DNA from: Periplaneta americana | Lineage: Eukaryota; Arthropoda; Insecta; Blattodea; Blattidae | DNA: 64,000 nucleotides | Direction of reading: 5' to 3' | Assembly (NCBI RefSeq): GCF_040183065.1 | Contig: NC_091117.1 | Span: forward strand, 101,939,501 to 102,003,500 | Shown: positions 43,611-57,232 of the stretch, piece by piece | How positions within the stretch are numbered: the stretch's first letter is position 1 | How the letters are laid out: every line of letters starts with the position of its first letter | Notes under the pieces: model-generated | The model's input: the letters and a program-made list of their open reading frames with translations, nothing else | Database searches by the model: none | Told to the model about the DNA's origin: nothing | Translations under genes and position numbers: made by a program

Positions 43611-44648
43611 TTTCACTACCATTATTATTTCCCTCTTGGTTATTGCTTTCTCAATTAGATAGTCTTGCTGCAAGAAGAGGTGAATGAAATGATTATACAT
43701 TACTGCTTATTCCAGTGGCCGAGGAAACTGGCTGTGATGCAGTCATTATTTCCAAATCAAATGCACTCATTTTCATCCTATATTTAACTTTTGAATATCG
43801 TGCATTTGCTTCATTATAGGCAGAACGCTTATCAAGAAATTATAATCTTCAATTACGAAAACATTTAACATTATCTTCCATGACCAAACATCGTCATGGA
43901 AGACAATGCTAACTGTTTTCAAATTGTTTTTCAACATCGTTATGGAAGACAATGTTAAATATTTTCATAATGTTTTCCAAATGTAAACAAAAATGGTTTC
44001 AATGCTTCAAAGGACTGCGCTCTGTAGCAATATAGTAGCCTAAGCGCAATATTTCAATGTGAAAAATGAAAGTGTTTATCATTTAATTTAATATAATTAG
44101 CATAATGTACTGCACAATTCTTTAGCTATTTCTTCTCACATTTCTGCAGTTTTGTTTCTGTTACTATATTCTTTGTCCCTCATGTCACACAAAGAGCGTC
44201 GTTTCTGCACTTCGCTTACTAATTTTTCACAATCCATGATTACCTCTCTGCTTACCTCTCTGCAAACCCGTCCAGACCTAAAGACTCGCTCATAAGGTAA
44301 ATAGCGAGCGCTAGGTAATGCCAACTAGCGCGTTGAAAAATGAGAATTTAAAACACTTCCATTCAGAGTAATGTTAATATAAAGTAGCTCTAGCTAGAGC
44401 TGGGTCGCGCAACTAGCCGCTATTTGTTCCGTAACCGCAGCCTAATGCAGAATCACGCCATATCCAGGGTTAGGGCGGGCAAGGCGGTGCGTGCGTGCGG
44501 TGCGATGCGTTTACTACGGTTGACGTTCACAGTCAATCTGTGTGTAATAAATGGAGTTGTCCAATGTGAACACGAGACGCGTGCGATTCATACGATGCTG
44601 CGAAGCCGTACCGCACGCATTGTTTGGAATTTAAAACGGTTTGATTTT
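43611..44648. other. Unassigned region with hairpin
   Basis: A hairpin with 28-base arms (43857-43884 and 43893-43920, a few mismatches) is followed by a third, direct copy near 43934-43962 (TTATGGAAGACAATGTTAAA). No coding was recognised. Confidence 0.5.
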
Positions 44649-44822
44649 CACCGCAGATGTCGTCCGGCAAGCAATACTAATTGAAGTGTTAATTTCCGAA
44701 GTATAAACAAGAAATGTATTGTGGAACAAAAAAACCCTCAGTACAAGGATCGTTTAGCTATTGACAAAGAATGGAACTTTGTAGCTGACAGTACGGGATA
44801 TTCAATTAAGTTTAAAATAAGT
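44649..44822 (+). pseudogene. Decayed MADF-like domain
   Basis: Across one stop and two single-base shifts the sequence reads LIEVLISEV then NVLWNKK, and NPQYKDRLAIDKEWNFVADS, TGYS. This fits the MADF DNA-binding domain (LIExVxxxPxLWdxxxxxYkdr...W..ia). MADF proteins occur both in host transcription factors and beside PIF/Harbinger transposases; which source applies here is unclear. An ATG (MSSGKQY) lies just upstream in another frame. Confidence 0.5.
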
Positions 44823-46700
44823 AAATATGTAATTATATAGGTTTTAATCAATGTTTATTATTTTCAAAACCCGTGATAATGAGATTACTTAAACATTAAA
44901 TTACTTTCAATTAAACTTATTGATAAAAGGTGTCTCGCACATTTTCTGCTGCTCTCGACGTACGATTGTTTGCCTTCGAGTGCTGGAAATTATGATATCC
45001 TTGCGTCGCATTATCTTCCGAGACATTGGTAGAAGTATCCTATTCAATCCTTGTCAATTATAGCGCTATGGAAAATTATTTTACAATATGAAATGCATTT
45101 TCTACAATAATTTCAATAGATTTCAACAACATTCCATTCTGTAAGTCATTCTTCAAAGCGATAAACGGTAATTGAAATATGAGGCCGTTATCTTCTAGTA
45201 TAGGGTCTCATTAGATATGTTCTTAAAGGATAAGCTTTGTCTCCTATGAATAAAAATTAAGTCTTTTTTTTTTCGAAGTTAAGTACCTGCGTAACTTTTT
45301 GTAAAGATAAAGAGTCATTTTCTATGTTTTGATAAATAGCTGAGTTATGAAATATTCATGCATAATTGTCTTTTCCATATGCGTCCACGTCGATCATTAA
45401 AAATCGATATTTTGCATTAAAAACTGCCATACGCAGTTACATTGGACACCTTCGCTTTTCCTCACAGATATTCGCGATGTGTGTTTTAACGCGGTGCCCT
45501 CATCGCTCGTGCTCGCATTTACTTAGGACACGGCGTCAGACTGTCTTGTAGATGTAGTAAGCGATTATGACAAGTACAATATTAATATTAGAACATTGTA
45601 TATTATTTTGCTACACATTTCTGTTACTGATACACAATGAGTTGAGAATGACTGTATCGACTATCCGAAAGATTGGAAATTCAATCTGGTTTGAAGTCAA
45701 GGTTAAGACGAAATTTATCATCTCGTCTGAATTTCCTAGATCCACTCAGCTTCCTATAGATTTCAATGCAGTGTATTTATCAGGGAGTACATATTGGATA
45801 TTTAAGAGATACTTAACCTTAATTGCACTACGTTTATATACATTACATTCTGACAGTTGTATTGAATTGTTTTACTTATATACGCCATTTCTTCGTTAAA
45901 CGCAAAAAATATTAATATAGCCTATCTTAATTATATATAGTACTTCCAGAATTAAATCCTTACATTAATAAAATGCATGTATACGCCCGTTATGGTGAAC
46001 ATCTTTTTATACTTCAGAATTTTCCTGATTTGTTACTTTTTTTTTTTAAATTATTTTATAACATTAAGTTATCATAGTAGCGGTATTATTTACTGCAGTT
46101 CACGTCATACGAGGCATACAAAGTGTACAGTAGCAATTTTTTTACGTGACTGTATATAAAGGACGGAAAATTTAGGGAAAATATCATATTTGATATATTT
46201 AATGAATTAATGAAAAGAAAAACAATTGAAATGAGGCGTTCCGTAAGAGAAGGGCGAACCCGCTAAAACAGTTGTAAAAAAAAAAGTGGTCGCTCTATAG
46301 AAGCAAGTTCCCTTCGGGTATCTTCGCTGCAATTCGGAGACAGGCAATGTTACATGTTGTTGAACTACGTTGCCTGATATCTACAGTTATAATTAAAGTT
46401 TTCTGTGTGTTATCTTATAGCGTAATGATAGCGTTTCGCCCTGGTATTCGTTAGGTCCTGCGTTCGAATACAACCTAATGGTCTTTATGTTCTTTCTTGA
46501 TTTGTTTTTAAGAGAGAGAGAGAGAATATATATAATAAGCTCCTGTCCTTTTATGATTACTTTAGTAATTAACATCAGGTTCATGAATGTATTATGCCAT
46601 GACTTTATCATTATTTATTATGACATTATGGCTGAGAATGAAAAAAAAAAAAGATTCTATTCTCAACAAAAATATCTTTCGTAGCATAAACAAAACAAAC
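44823..46700. other. Unassigned AT-rich region
   Basis: No family was recognised. A weak tRNA-like segment lies near 46412-46482 (GCGTTCGAATAC as B box). The 110-codon plus frame at 45567-45899 has no recognised domain. Confidence 0.4.
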
Positions 46701-46739
46701 TTACTGGCGTCTGCTTCAGAACATTAAACAATTAAGCGT

Positions 46740-46885
46740 TAAAAAAAAGCCACAATTCAATATTTAGTCTATCTTCCCCACTTCTCGATCACATCTTGCA
46801 GTCGAGTGGGCATGGAATCGACTAGTCTTTTCAAATAGCGACTGTTCTTAGCCACGACATTCCAGGCATCCTGGACGTAAATACA
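46740..46885 (-). pseudogene. Tc1-like transposase C-terminal fragment
   Basis: On the minus strand it reads VQDAWNVVAKNSRYLKRLVD, SMPTRLQDVIEKWGR and a stop. The pattern AWN...L..LVdSMPxRlxxVI is the usual C-terminus of Tc1 transposases. It directly follows the LINE remnant at 46890, suggesting one element landed in or beside the other. Confidence 0.6.
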
Positions 46886-46889
46886 TAAG

Positions 46890-47560
46890 TGTTCTGCCCA
46901 TGGACAGGTCTTTCACTGCAAACCCAGCATTCGCCAATCTTTCCTATTTTTGCCTTCCTCTTAGTCTCCGCATATGATCCACATATCTTAATGTCGTCAA
47001 TCATTATTTGATATGTTTTCTGCCCCAAACTCTTTTCCTGTTCACCATTCCTTCCAGTGCATTCTTCAGTAGGCAGTTTCTTCTCAAGCAGTGACCCACC
47101 CATTTCGTTTTCCTCTTTCTAATCAGTTTTAGCATCATTCTTTCTTCACCCTCTTTTTCCAACACAACTTCATTTTTTATTCTGTCTGTCCACTTCACAC
47201 GCTGCAATCTTCTCCACATCCACATTTCAAATGCTTCTATTCGTTTCTCTTCATTTCGTCGTAATGTCCATGTTTCTGCCCATACAATACCACACTCCAC
47301 ACAATGCACTTCACTACTGTCTTCCTTAGTTCTTTTTCCAGAGGTCCGCAGACGATGCTCCTTTTTCTATTAAAAGCTTCCTTTGGTCATGTTTGCAGTT
47401 TTTCTTGGGAAGGATAAATGCGGTAACTTCCCGTTGTTTTCCGCACACCACTGTCTCTTTCGTATCTTAATAGAGCCCAGAGGGCCCAAGCATGGACGTG
47501 AAGAGAGTGGATTTGACTAACTGGGTCCTCCTGACTTCACCAAAATTCACCGCAAGGGTT
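46890..47560 (-). mobile_element. LINE 3' end fragment (same family as 7.3 kb)
   Basis: On the minus strand it reads FNRKRSIVCGPLEKELRK-like sequence and WAETWTLRRNEEKRIEAFEM, then WMWRRLQRVKWTDRIKNEVV, MMLKLIRKRKTKWVGHCLRR, NCLLKNALEGMVNRKRVWGR. After a frameshift comes MIDDIKICGSYAETKRKAKI. This is the thumb/C-terminal tail of a non-LTR ORF2. The upstream block 47400-47560 is shared with 7320-7490. It is decayed. Confidence 0.7.
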
Positions 47561-47890
47561 AAATATTAGTAGGCTACTATCAGGATTTTTCACCCGATCA
47601 GAGACCGGGAAATCACAATTAGCGTTTGCCCCCCGCATCCTGGACTAGCTTCCACAAATCATCAGAAAATCTTGGAGGGGGATTGAGCCAATTTTCGAAA
47701 ATGTGTCTACACTTGTGCCCTCGTAGCTCTGTCGGAATAACGTCGGAATTTAGATGTTAACGTCTCAGGTTCAATTCCTCGTCACTGCTTTTCATTTTAT
47801 TGTGTTTCAAGATAATATAATGTAATAATATAAAAATAAAAAACCAGTATTATGCAACTGTATTGTTCCAAACCTAATATTAAATTCATG

Positions 47891-48015
47891 TTATTTATAT
47901 TGCTAAAGAGCGATAACAGAATACAAATGATAACTTGAATATTATTTATATCGCTAAAGAACGATAACAGAATATAAATGATAACTTGAATATTATTTAT
48001 ATCGCTAAACAACAG
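47891..48015. repeat. 51-bp tandem repeat, about 2.5 copies
   Basis: The unit starts TTATTTATATCGCTAAAGAA and continues CGATAACAGAATATAAATGA. Copies start at 47891, 47942 and 47993 (partial). Confidence 0.85.
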
Positions 48016-48503
48016 TAAAAATTAAAATCAAAGCTTGAACAAGACCCGTACTCACAACCTTCGAATCAGTAAGCAAGCACTCTACCGCTGGTCTACGTGA
48101 CGCAGATACGGAATACTCGTAATTCCATAATTCCGGAACTATTTCTGCAAGCACATGCGTCGTGTAACATCGCCGTCACCAGAAGTGTACTTAGAAAATA
48201 TTAGCTTTTCACGGGTGAGGCCACTTTTTTTTGACAACTGCACATGTAGAGATAATCGATGTTCAAAGTATTTTACCCATAAACGAGATAAGGGCGAAGC
48301 CGCCAAGGACTTGTCTGTAAATAATGATAATTACTTTGTACACTGAAAAACAAATACCTTTATTGAAAATTGCAATTAAATATGCAATTTAATATTCCAA
48401 CTTAGTAGTGATCATAGATGATATGCATTCAATATTATGGGAATAATTTTAAAACAGTATATTAGAAAAAGCAAAGGGCGTAGAATGAACTCAATAGTGG
48501 CAG

Positions 48504-48506
<3 letters not shown>

Positions 48507-48555
<49 letters not shown>
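48507..48555. repeat. (TAA)n microsatellite
   Basis: A near-perfect run of about 16 units. Confidence 0.95.
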
Positions 48556-48560
<5 letters not shown>

Positions 48561-48781
48561 AACACTTAATCGCACTGTGATATGATATTGACAAAGTGTC
48601 TGAAATTATTAATAAACAAAAATAAGTGCATGCCTGTCATCATGAAGATGTTCCTTTGAGTCGGTCACTGCTAGTTACACGTTTTGTTTGCTGATCACGT
48701 CATCCAGAAACGTTCTGTGGCACATAGATAAGGAGAGCTTTCAGATCCTTTACTTCATCAGAAGTGAGCTTTATTGCGTGA

Positions 48782-49046
48782 CGTCCACACCTGTGGAGTA
48801 ACGGTCAGCGCGTCTGGCCGCGAAACCAGGTGGCCCGGGTTCGAATCCAGGTTGGGGCAAGTTACTTGGTTGAGGTTTTTTCCGGGGTTTTCCCTCAACC
48901 CAATACGAGAAAATGCTGGGTAACTTTCGGTGCTGGACCTCGGACTCATTTCACCGGCATTATCACCTTCATCTCATTCAGACGCTAAATAACCTAGATG
49001 TTGATACAGCGTCGTAAAATAACCCACTAAAATAAAAAAAAATAAA
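48782..49046 (+). repeat. tRNA-derived SINE, family A, with 10-bp target duplication
   Basis: The head CACACCTGTGGAGTAACGGT / CAGCGCGTCTGG (A box) and CCCGGGTTCGAATCC (B box) form a pol III promoter. The body contains TTTTTTCCGGGGTTTTCCCT and the 3' end GTCGTAAAATAACCCACTAA with an A-rich tail. TATTGCGTGA occurs at 48772-48781 and again at 49047-49056, a target duplication. Confidence 0.9.
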
Positions 49047-49056
49047 TATTGCGTGA

Positions 49057-49260
49057 CATAGTACCTCTTTGGCAAAACCAGCTGAAAGAGGTTGGCCTGT
49101 TCTCCAACTTTACAAACAATGATAATTTCGATATAGTAAGGGAAAGCCCGCCAATGCCTGCCAGGCTTAAGTTGCAGATATGTGTCTTAAATATTCGGAG
49201 GAGTAAAAAACACAAAATTCGACTTTGGCGGGCTCCACCTTGTCTTACGGAACGCCTCAA
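49057..49260. other. Spacer between two SINEs
   Basis: A 200-base GC-richer segment is open in one plus frame (ending ...CLTERLKCPHL within the next SINE). It includes CAKTFI-unlike, unrecognised sequence and could be a piece of an older repeat. Confidence 0.3.
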
Positions 49261-49261
49261 A

Positions 49262-49530
49262 TGTCCACACCTGTGGAATAACGGTCAGCGCGTCTGGCCG
49301 CGAAACCAGGTGGCCCGGGTTCGATTCCCGGTCGGGGCAAGTTACTTGGTTGAGGTTTTTTCCGGGGTTTTCCCTCAACCCAAGATGAGCAAATGCTGGG
49401 TAACTTTCGGCGCTGGACCTCGGACTCATTTCACTGGCATTATCACCTTCATCTCATTCAGACGCTAAATAACCTAAGCTGTTGATAAAGCGTCATAAAA
49501 TAACCTACTAAAATAAAAAATAAATTACTT
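49262..49530 (+). repeat. tRNA-derived SINE, family A, second tandem-oriented copy
   Basis: Nearly identical to the preceding SINE (same head, body and tail), with the B box GGGTTCGATTCC closer to a real tRNA. A target duplication could not be identified. Confidence 0.85.
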
Positions 49531-49541
49531 GTAAAAAGCCG

Positions 49542-49740
49542 GCCCGGATGGCTCAAGCGGTAGGGGCACGGCATGTCTCTATCGCTTGGTCCGAAGGGTT
49601 GTGGGTTCGAGTCCCGCCTCGGGCATGGGTGTTGTGTTTGTATTAGTGTAAGTAAATCAAAGGAAACAAGTGAAAACTAAAACAGAAAACAAAGATAACT
49701 TTGGTAAACGGCCTCTGGCCGGCCTAAATTAAAAAAAAAT
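49542..49740 (+). repeat. tRNA-derived SINE, family B
   Basis: The head GCCCGGATGGCTCAAGCGGT ... GGGTTCGAGTCCCGCC ... TCGGGC forms a tRNA-like 84-base unit with a plausible acceptor stem (GCCCGG/CTCGGGC region). It is followed by a non-tRNA body and an A-rich tail near 49730. Lack of a clear anticodon arm and the attached body argue for a SINE rather than a tRNA gene. Confidence 0.65.
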
Positions 49741-50124
49741 GTACGCAATCGCGCGTACTTGCAAGAGAATTTCGAGTCGACAGAGTCTATGTGAGCTCGA
49801 AGCCTGTTGGCCATTCGTCTCATTCCGTTTTTCACCCTTCCGTAGCACGATTGTGTAGCACGTCTGAATGACATCAAACTGTATCTGCGGACCGTTGAGA
49901 AAACATCATCTTACAAGGCTTCACTTTAAGTATAAGACTAGCCTATGTCATACGAGGATAGTATTGTCAAAAAAATTGAAAGAATCACACTAGTCTATCT
50001 CGTACGAGGGGAGTATTGCAGACATCAGCAGTATTGCGACGTAGTCATGCAATGAATGAGATTTAAATATATCCTGTCAGTTTTAGTCGGGTATATAATG
50101 ACGCAGTGTCAAGTACAAAATTAT
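49741..50124. other. Unassigned spacer
   Basis: Nothing recognised. Confidence 0.4.
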
Positions 50125-50275
50125 TTAGCGTCGATGAAATTGGTTTGACTGAGGGTTTAGCGTGTTATCTGACATTCGCATTACAGTTGGAGAAAACCAA
50201 CCAGGCAATCAGCCTAAACGAGTTTCGAACCCGGCTTGGGTGCAGATTCGGATCAGTAGGCAGATAGCAAGTTAA
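50125..50275 (-). repeat. tRNA-derived SINE, family C, degenerate
   Basis: On the minus strand it carries CCGGGTTCGAAACTCG-like B box sequence, GGCTGATTGCCTGGTTGG and a body resembling the SINE at 57233-57491. Diverged. Confidence 0.5.
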
Positions 50276-50366
50276 ACGTAATTACATAAAACGTACTGAA
50301 GGTCAAAGCTTGTATTTGTTAGATTAGATTTGGTTTTGTTCAGATAAGTTTCAGTTTGTTAAGATT

Positions 50367-50374
50367 ATTATTAG
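50367..50374. repeat. hAT target duplication, left (ATTATTAG)
   Basis: Identical to 52571-52578. Confidence 0.9.
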
Positions 50375-52570
<2,196 letters not shown>

Positions 52571-52578
52571 ATTATTAG
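52571..52578. repeat. hAT target duplication, right (ATTATTAG)
   Basis: Identical to 50367-50374. Confidence 0.9.
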
Positions 52579-53099
52579 TTTTTTTAAGTTATTTATTGGT
52601 TTGTTTAGGTCGGGCTTGATTTTCTGAGGTTACTGCAGTTTGTACTTTTTTTTTTGTTTGTTTATGTTACATTTAATTTTCTCATATCAATTTTAGTTTT
52701 TTTGGTCATAAAATTGGATTTGTTTAGGTTACTTTGGTTTACTCACGTTAGTTCTAATTTGTATACTTTCGTTAGGTTTGGTTTGCTGGTGTTTGTTTGG
52801 TTTCGTTAGGTTAATTTTTGAATTTCTTTTTAAAGTTACGTTTGATTTGTTTAGTTTTTGTGCGTTATTTATTTGTATTCTGCTACTAAACTCACTTTAG
52901 ATTAGTTTCAGTTTATACCCCACCCAAAACTCCAACATTTTACCATTATCCTATTGTATTAGTGGATAAGTTATTTAAGCGCTTAGTGGGTCTGCATAAC
53001 TAGACCTGTACTACTAGTAAGGGCATAAAAAGATGATGTTGCGAGATATTCACCACAACAATTCTTCCTATTTTCACAGTCAAAGAGAATGAACACTCG

Positions 53100-53140
53100 G
53101 TTTTCCTCCCTAGATCACTCTTATTTGGTGTCACTTTCGT
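53100..53140 (-). repeat. R1-like LINE 3' UTR remnant
   Basis: On the minus strand, AAGTGACACCAAATAAGAGT and GATCTAGGGAGGAAAAC match 30799-30836 of the nested LINE almost perfectly. It is another copy of the same family's 3' region. Confidence 0.6.
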
Positions 53141-53726
53141 TTTTTAATTTTTTTCTTCATAGTCGCAACTAAAACAGACATTTTACTGTGCATTACATAT
53201 AGTTAATCAAATATATTTTTGTAAGAAGTACTGTAGGAACCGTGTTACTTCCCATTGGCATTTTTCAGTAGAGTGAAGTAAGAGTACGCAGAATTCATGA
53301 TCTGCAATGAGAGAAAAATAAAATTGTTCATATTATTCATACAGTGTTCTCCTATTTCAATTACATGACGTAAATGTGAAAGCATTGACCCGCCTTATGT
53401 ATCATTTACACAAATACAGATGTTAACATAATGTTGGCTATATATGTACAAAATAATAGACTTTTCCTATTGAAACTCGTATATTCAATATTATTCCGCC
53501 CCCAATATGCCCGCTGTTACTATGAGTCATATAACATTTTACGTGAGATTGTATAAAGGGGTCTGCAGTTATTAGTGACTTTCACAACAGATAATAATTT
53601 CTGTTACTTATCACAGAGTTCCAGATCATCAACTGAACGCATATAAACTGTGCAACATACCAAATTAACAATATAAACACACACAAAAAGTGTACATGTA
53701 ACAATTCTGAAACTTACAAGAGGTAG

Positions 53727-53765
53727 GTTAGGTTAGGTTAGGTTAGATTAGACTAAGTTAGGTTA
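53727..53765. repeat. Interstitial TTAGG telomere-type repeat
   Basis: Four perfect TTAGG units followed by TTAGA/TTAGG variants. TTAGG is the ancestral insect telomere motif. Confidence 0.8.
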
Positions 53766-54207
53766 GATTATGTTACGTCATGTTAGGTAACGCGAGGTTA
53801 GTATAGGTAGTTAGCATAGGAAAATACGTAGATAGGGTAATTTAATCAATTAGGTTTCAGTTCGTTAAGATATTATGTTGTAGCTTTACTAATAGTTACA
53901 GTGTTATGAGCCTTATTCAGATATTATATGGTAGGCAATCATCTATTCGGTGTTATGATTCTAGTTTCAGAAATGGCTGTATTTCTTTTAGGCCTATACT
54001 TGTTATACTTAAGGAAATAAACTATTAATATGGGTGAATTCACAGAGTTTTTTGGCTGTTTCGAATTCCGTCCCTAATTTGACAACGCACTTCAGTTGCC
54101 TATATCATGCTTGAATAAAGGATAAGTAAATCAATTCATTAATACCGGTACTGCTACTGCTGCTGCGTACCGTTATTATTTATTACTAATACTACTAAGT
54201 TACTATT

Positions 54208-54341
54208 ATTACTTATGATGACAATGATAATAATAATGATAATAATAATAATGATAATAGTTGTAGATCCTACTACTATTATGCTGCTGCTGCTCTACTA
54301 CTACTACTACTACTACTACTAATACTACTACTACTACTACT

Positions 54342-54387
<46 letters not shown>

Positions 54388-54390
54388 TCA
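54208..54390. repeat. Compound (TAA)/(CTA)/(CTG) microsatellite
   Basis: Runs of ATAATG, CTGCTG, CTACTA and AATAAT follow each other. The Leu/Val-rich minus frame through it is an artefact. Confidence 0.9.
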
Positions 54391-55181
54391 ATAACAACAA
54401 TGAAATACATGATTGTATGAAAAAGTTTGCAGTTGTAGTAACTTATACATTCACTTCAATTGGAAGTAAACGCTCTCTATCGATAGTGTGTAGTTTTTTG
54501 TTCGTGCAAATATGAATCTTATGGCGACAATAAAATTGTGTGTTTAATTGAAGGGTTCAGAGCCATAGTAGGCTAAGCGCCTTTTATTTAAAACAGAGAA
54601 AGTAAGGGGTAAAGGTAAGTGAATGCCATAGTTTAATGAAGATTGACATGTCATTTAGTTTCAATGGCTATACTTTATATTACTTGCTACATGTTTACAT
54701 TGAATTATGCTAATAACCTAATTTTAACCCTTGTTTTCTACGTCTTTAATATATGGCGCTTTGCTCACTATGGTTCTGAAGCCTTCAATTTGCACAGACA
54801 CGACTTCATTTTCTCAGTCTCCCTACTTTAAGTAAGCCTTCATCTAGAATCTTGTAACTTAATTTCTAATCACCTACAGACAGAGGTAAAGTTGGTAGTA
54901 GTCTTCATAAATTATTTCTCATGATCACGAATTGTGTTTGTAGTTGACATACAGAATATTGATCAGAGACACTTATCTGCTTGGAAAGTTTGAAGATTGC
55001 ACAATGTGAGATAAATATGAGGACATCTTGAATACATTATGCTCGCCTCGCAAACATGTGTGGAAGTTGAAAGTACAGAACAAATTATAACTCATCGTGT
55101 TTTAGTCTTCTCTACCGTGAATATTACTCACCATATCACACATCGGATATTTCAAGCAAGAGAAAACGTATAAATACAAAC

Positions 55182-55337
55182 CTTGCCAAATAGCTCTAAT
55201 GACAATGTGCCGAACGGGCCCACAGACATCTGGGCGGGACGCTGGGCCCTCATAATGATGAGGGATATTGAAGTGTTGAACTTCTTGGACGCGTCGTACC
55301 AGCCGCAGTTGTAAGCAGCTTCTCCCACCATCTCACT
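55182..55337 (-). CDS. Odorant receptor exon (C-terminal), 52 codons
   Basis: Acceptor CTACAG|AGTGAG and donor GGCAAG|GTTTGT bound a phase-0 exon on the minus strand. It reads SEMVGEAAYNCGWYDASKKF, NTSISLIIMRAQRPAQMSVG and PFGTLSLELFGK. This is a classic insect odorant receptor segment: S-x-x-V-G-x-A-A-Y-x-C-x-W-Y, then I-M-x-R-A-Q-R-P, then S-L-E-x-F before the last short exon. It joins in frame to the exon at 62662-62766. The protein would be a seven-transmembrane odorant-gated channel subunit working with Orco. The exon is intact. Confidence 0.9.
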
Positions 55338-55834
55338 CTGTAGGTCCATACCGAGATGCAGAGTCATAATTATTACAAAATAACACATATTATGCTTTGA
55401 AGGTATAAAAAAATAACTGCTTTACTTAAAGTTAACCGAATGGCAGTTTCAGTGCAGCTTCAGAATATTTCCTTTATGTATTTCCTCTCCTAAAAATTAA
55501 AGGAATATAACTGTGTATGCCTCATTTATTATACTTATTCTCCACTTTCTCCGTTTCTTCTCCTGCCTTCGCGCTCTGCTCATCCCCTTCCCTGTCCCCA
55601 ATGTTTGGACGTACACTTCTTCTACATTCTTTCATCACTCTGTGTATATTGAGTGCCGATTTTGAAATGTGAAAATTTTTATTATTGCGTTGATGTGTAA
55701 GTTTGTAACATTTTTGTTCGTCATCACAACACTGCGTTGTTAGGAGATTGTTTATCGTTCGTCATTTGTCATTTTATATTTTGAGTGTTTTGCTTGTAAA
55801 TGTGCCTCAAATCTAGCGGATTTAAAGAAAGAAG
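55338..55834. other. Odorant receptor intron (part)
   Basis: No other feature was recognised. Confidence 0.45.
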
Positions 55835-56262
55835 TTGGAGTGCCAAGTGGAAAAAACGAACACTTCCGACATATTTCTCTGTTTGAATTTAATAGAAGAG
55901 CAGAGGCGACGGAGGCGGCTCGAAACATTTGTGGCCTATATGGAGAGAATGTCTTCAGAGAAAGCACTGAAAGAAAATGGTTCTGTCGTTTCAACATACA
56001 ATACCACCCACAGAAGATGATGTTATGCGTCTCGTGGGATAAAGAAGGCGTCGTGTACTAAAAATTGCTTCCCTGGAATACAACCACAAACTGCTGGCAT
56101 TATTGCCAACAATTCAGATGCCTTAAGCCTCAATTGAAGACAGACGATCGTGAAGACTACATCAAGTGGTGCTGAAATACGATAATGCAATCCCACACTC
56201 CGCTAACATGACGAAAGCAGCTATCCAGGAGCTTCGTTGGGAGGATAATATAGGAGAATAAA
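55835..56262 (+). pseudogene. Internally deleted mariner-type transposase
   Basis: The N-terminus reads KNEHFRHISLFEFNRRAEAT, EAARNICGLYGENVFRESTE, RKWFCRFN, the mariner/SETMAR-like helix-turn-helix. It then jumps to KMMLCVSWDKEGVVY from the catalytic domain, and later YDNAIPHSANMTKAAIQEL (second catalytic Asp region). The part between the HTH and the catalytic domain is deleted, and several stops follow. It lies inside the odorant receptor intron, opposite strand to the gene. Confidence 0.7.
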
Positions 56263-57166
56263 TTACAGGTTAATTGCTGTCTTCTATTCATCTGGAAATC
56301 TTTTTACACAGCCAAAAATAAAAAAGAACTATGAACATTTGCATTAACCTAATATTTATGATATGTCATGAGAGAACGTTATGATAGAGCGCAAGAATCT
56401 GTTTTCATAATTTCAAGGAAATTGGCTTTTCAGCATTTCTGATAACCAAGAAGAGGTTCAGAACATGGTGCCTATGTACAGCTATTTCTTCTAAGCTGTA
56501 GGGCGGACTTTTTTTCTATATCTAAGAGTTAACTTAGCAGAGAATATTGCTAAAGAAATGTAGTTCATTTTAATAAAAAAGTGATGTAACTTTTTTAAAA
56601 ACAAACAACATAAAGTGATTAATTGGCTCACAAGGTAAGACTTTGGACCTCCCAACGAGAATAGTCACGAAACTTTCATCCCTCAGGTACAGTGTGTTTG
56701 ACAATTTATGGCTGCAAACATTATAGGCGCACTCCACTTTCATAAGCCATGACGATTGCGAAATGCCACACTTCGCACCAGTTACTTCTGTCTCATGCTT
56801 GTCCACACCAGAAAGTTTCGAGAAGATTCTCGTCGGAAGGTCCATAGACATTCCTTGTCAGATAAAATAAAAGAATAATACTGCCCGTGTCTCACGTTCT
56901 GAACCGAGAGTTCCCTAGTGCTTATAACCACACCTCTCAGGTCTGCTCGCAACGTCACGGCAGCTGCAGCGTGCGGCACAGCAGCATATTACATGTTGTG
57001 AAAACATTAACCTATGTAATTGCAGGAGTCTTTACTGTTTATAATACTAGATACTCTAATCGTGGTTACCACTGTCGTTATTATCTCTGATGGTGATTTC
57101 CTAAAATGTATGTACACACTAGGCCACTCTTCGTTCCATCTGGACAACTGCTGAATTACCATAGAG
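56263..57166. other. Odorant receptor intron, unassigned
   Basis: No gene was recognised. Confidence 0.4.
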
Positions 57167-57232
57167 CAGCGTTTCTCAAAGTATGTTTCGGGGTTCAGTG
57201 GGCCCTACATGATTTTAAATTTTGTTTTATAC

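Larger units (their letters stand above)
47561..48770. other. Unassigned region with minor repeats
   Basis: Possible tRNA-like segments lie at 47715-47785 (plus, GGTTCAATTCC B box) and 48035-48105 (minus). No protein was recognised. Confidence 0.4.
52579..55181. other. Intergenic/intronic region with simple repeats
   Basis: Contains a fragment resembling the R1-like 3' UTR (53100-53140, minus), TTAGG repeats at 53727-53747 and a complex (CTA)/(TAA) microsatellite at 54208-54390. The last exon of the odorant receptor should lie on the minus strand here or further left; I could not identify it. Confidence 0.4.

Noticed and set aside
45567..45899. 110-codon plus frame
   Set aside because: No recognised motif; length is within chance expectation for this amount of AT-rich DNA.
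49542..49625. Possible functional tRNA gene
   Set aside because: Acceptor stem and B box are tRNA-like, but the anticodon arm is not convincing and a SINE body with A-rich tail follows directly.
54209..54400. Leu/Val-rich minus-strand frame
   Set aside because: Arises from trinucleotide microsatellites; the same applies to frames over 10864-10905, 14695-14739, 48507-48555 and 57558-57616.
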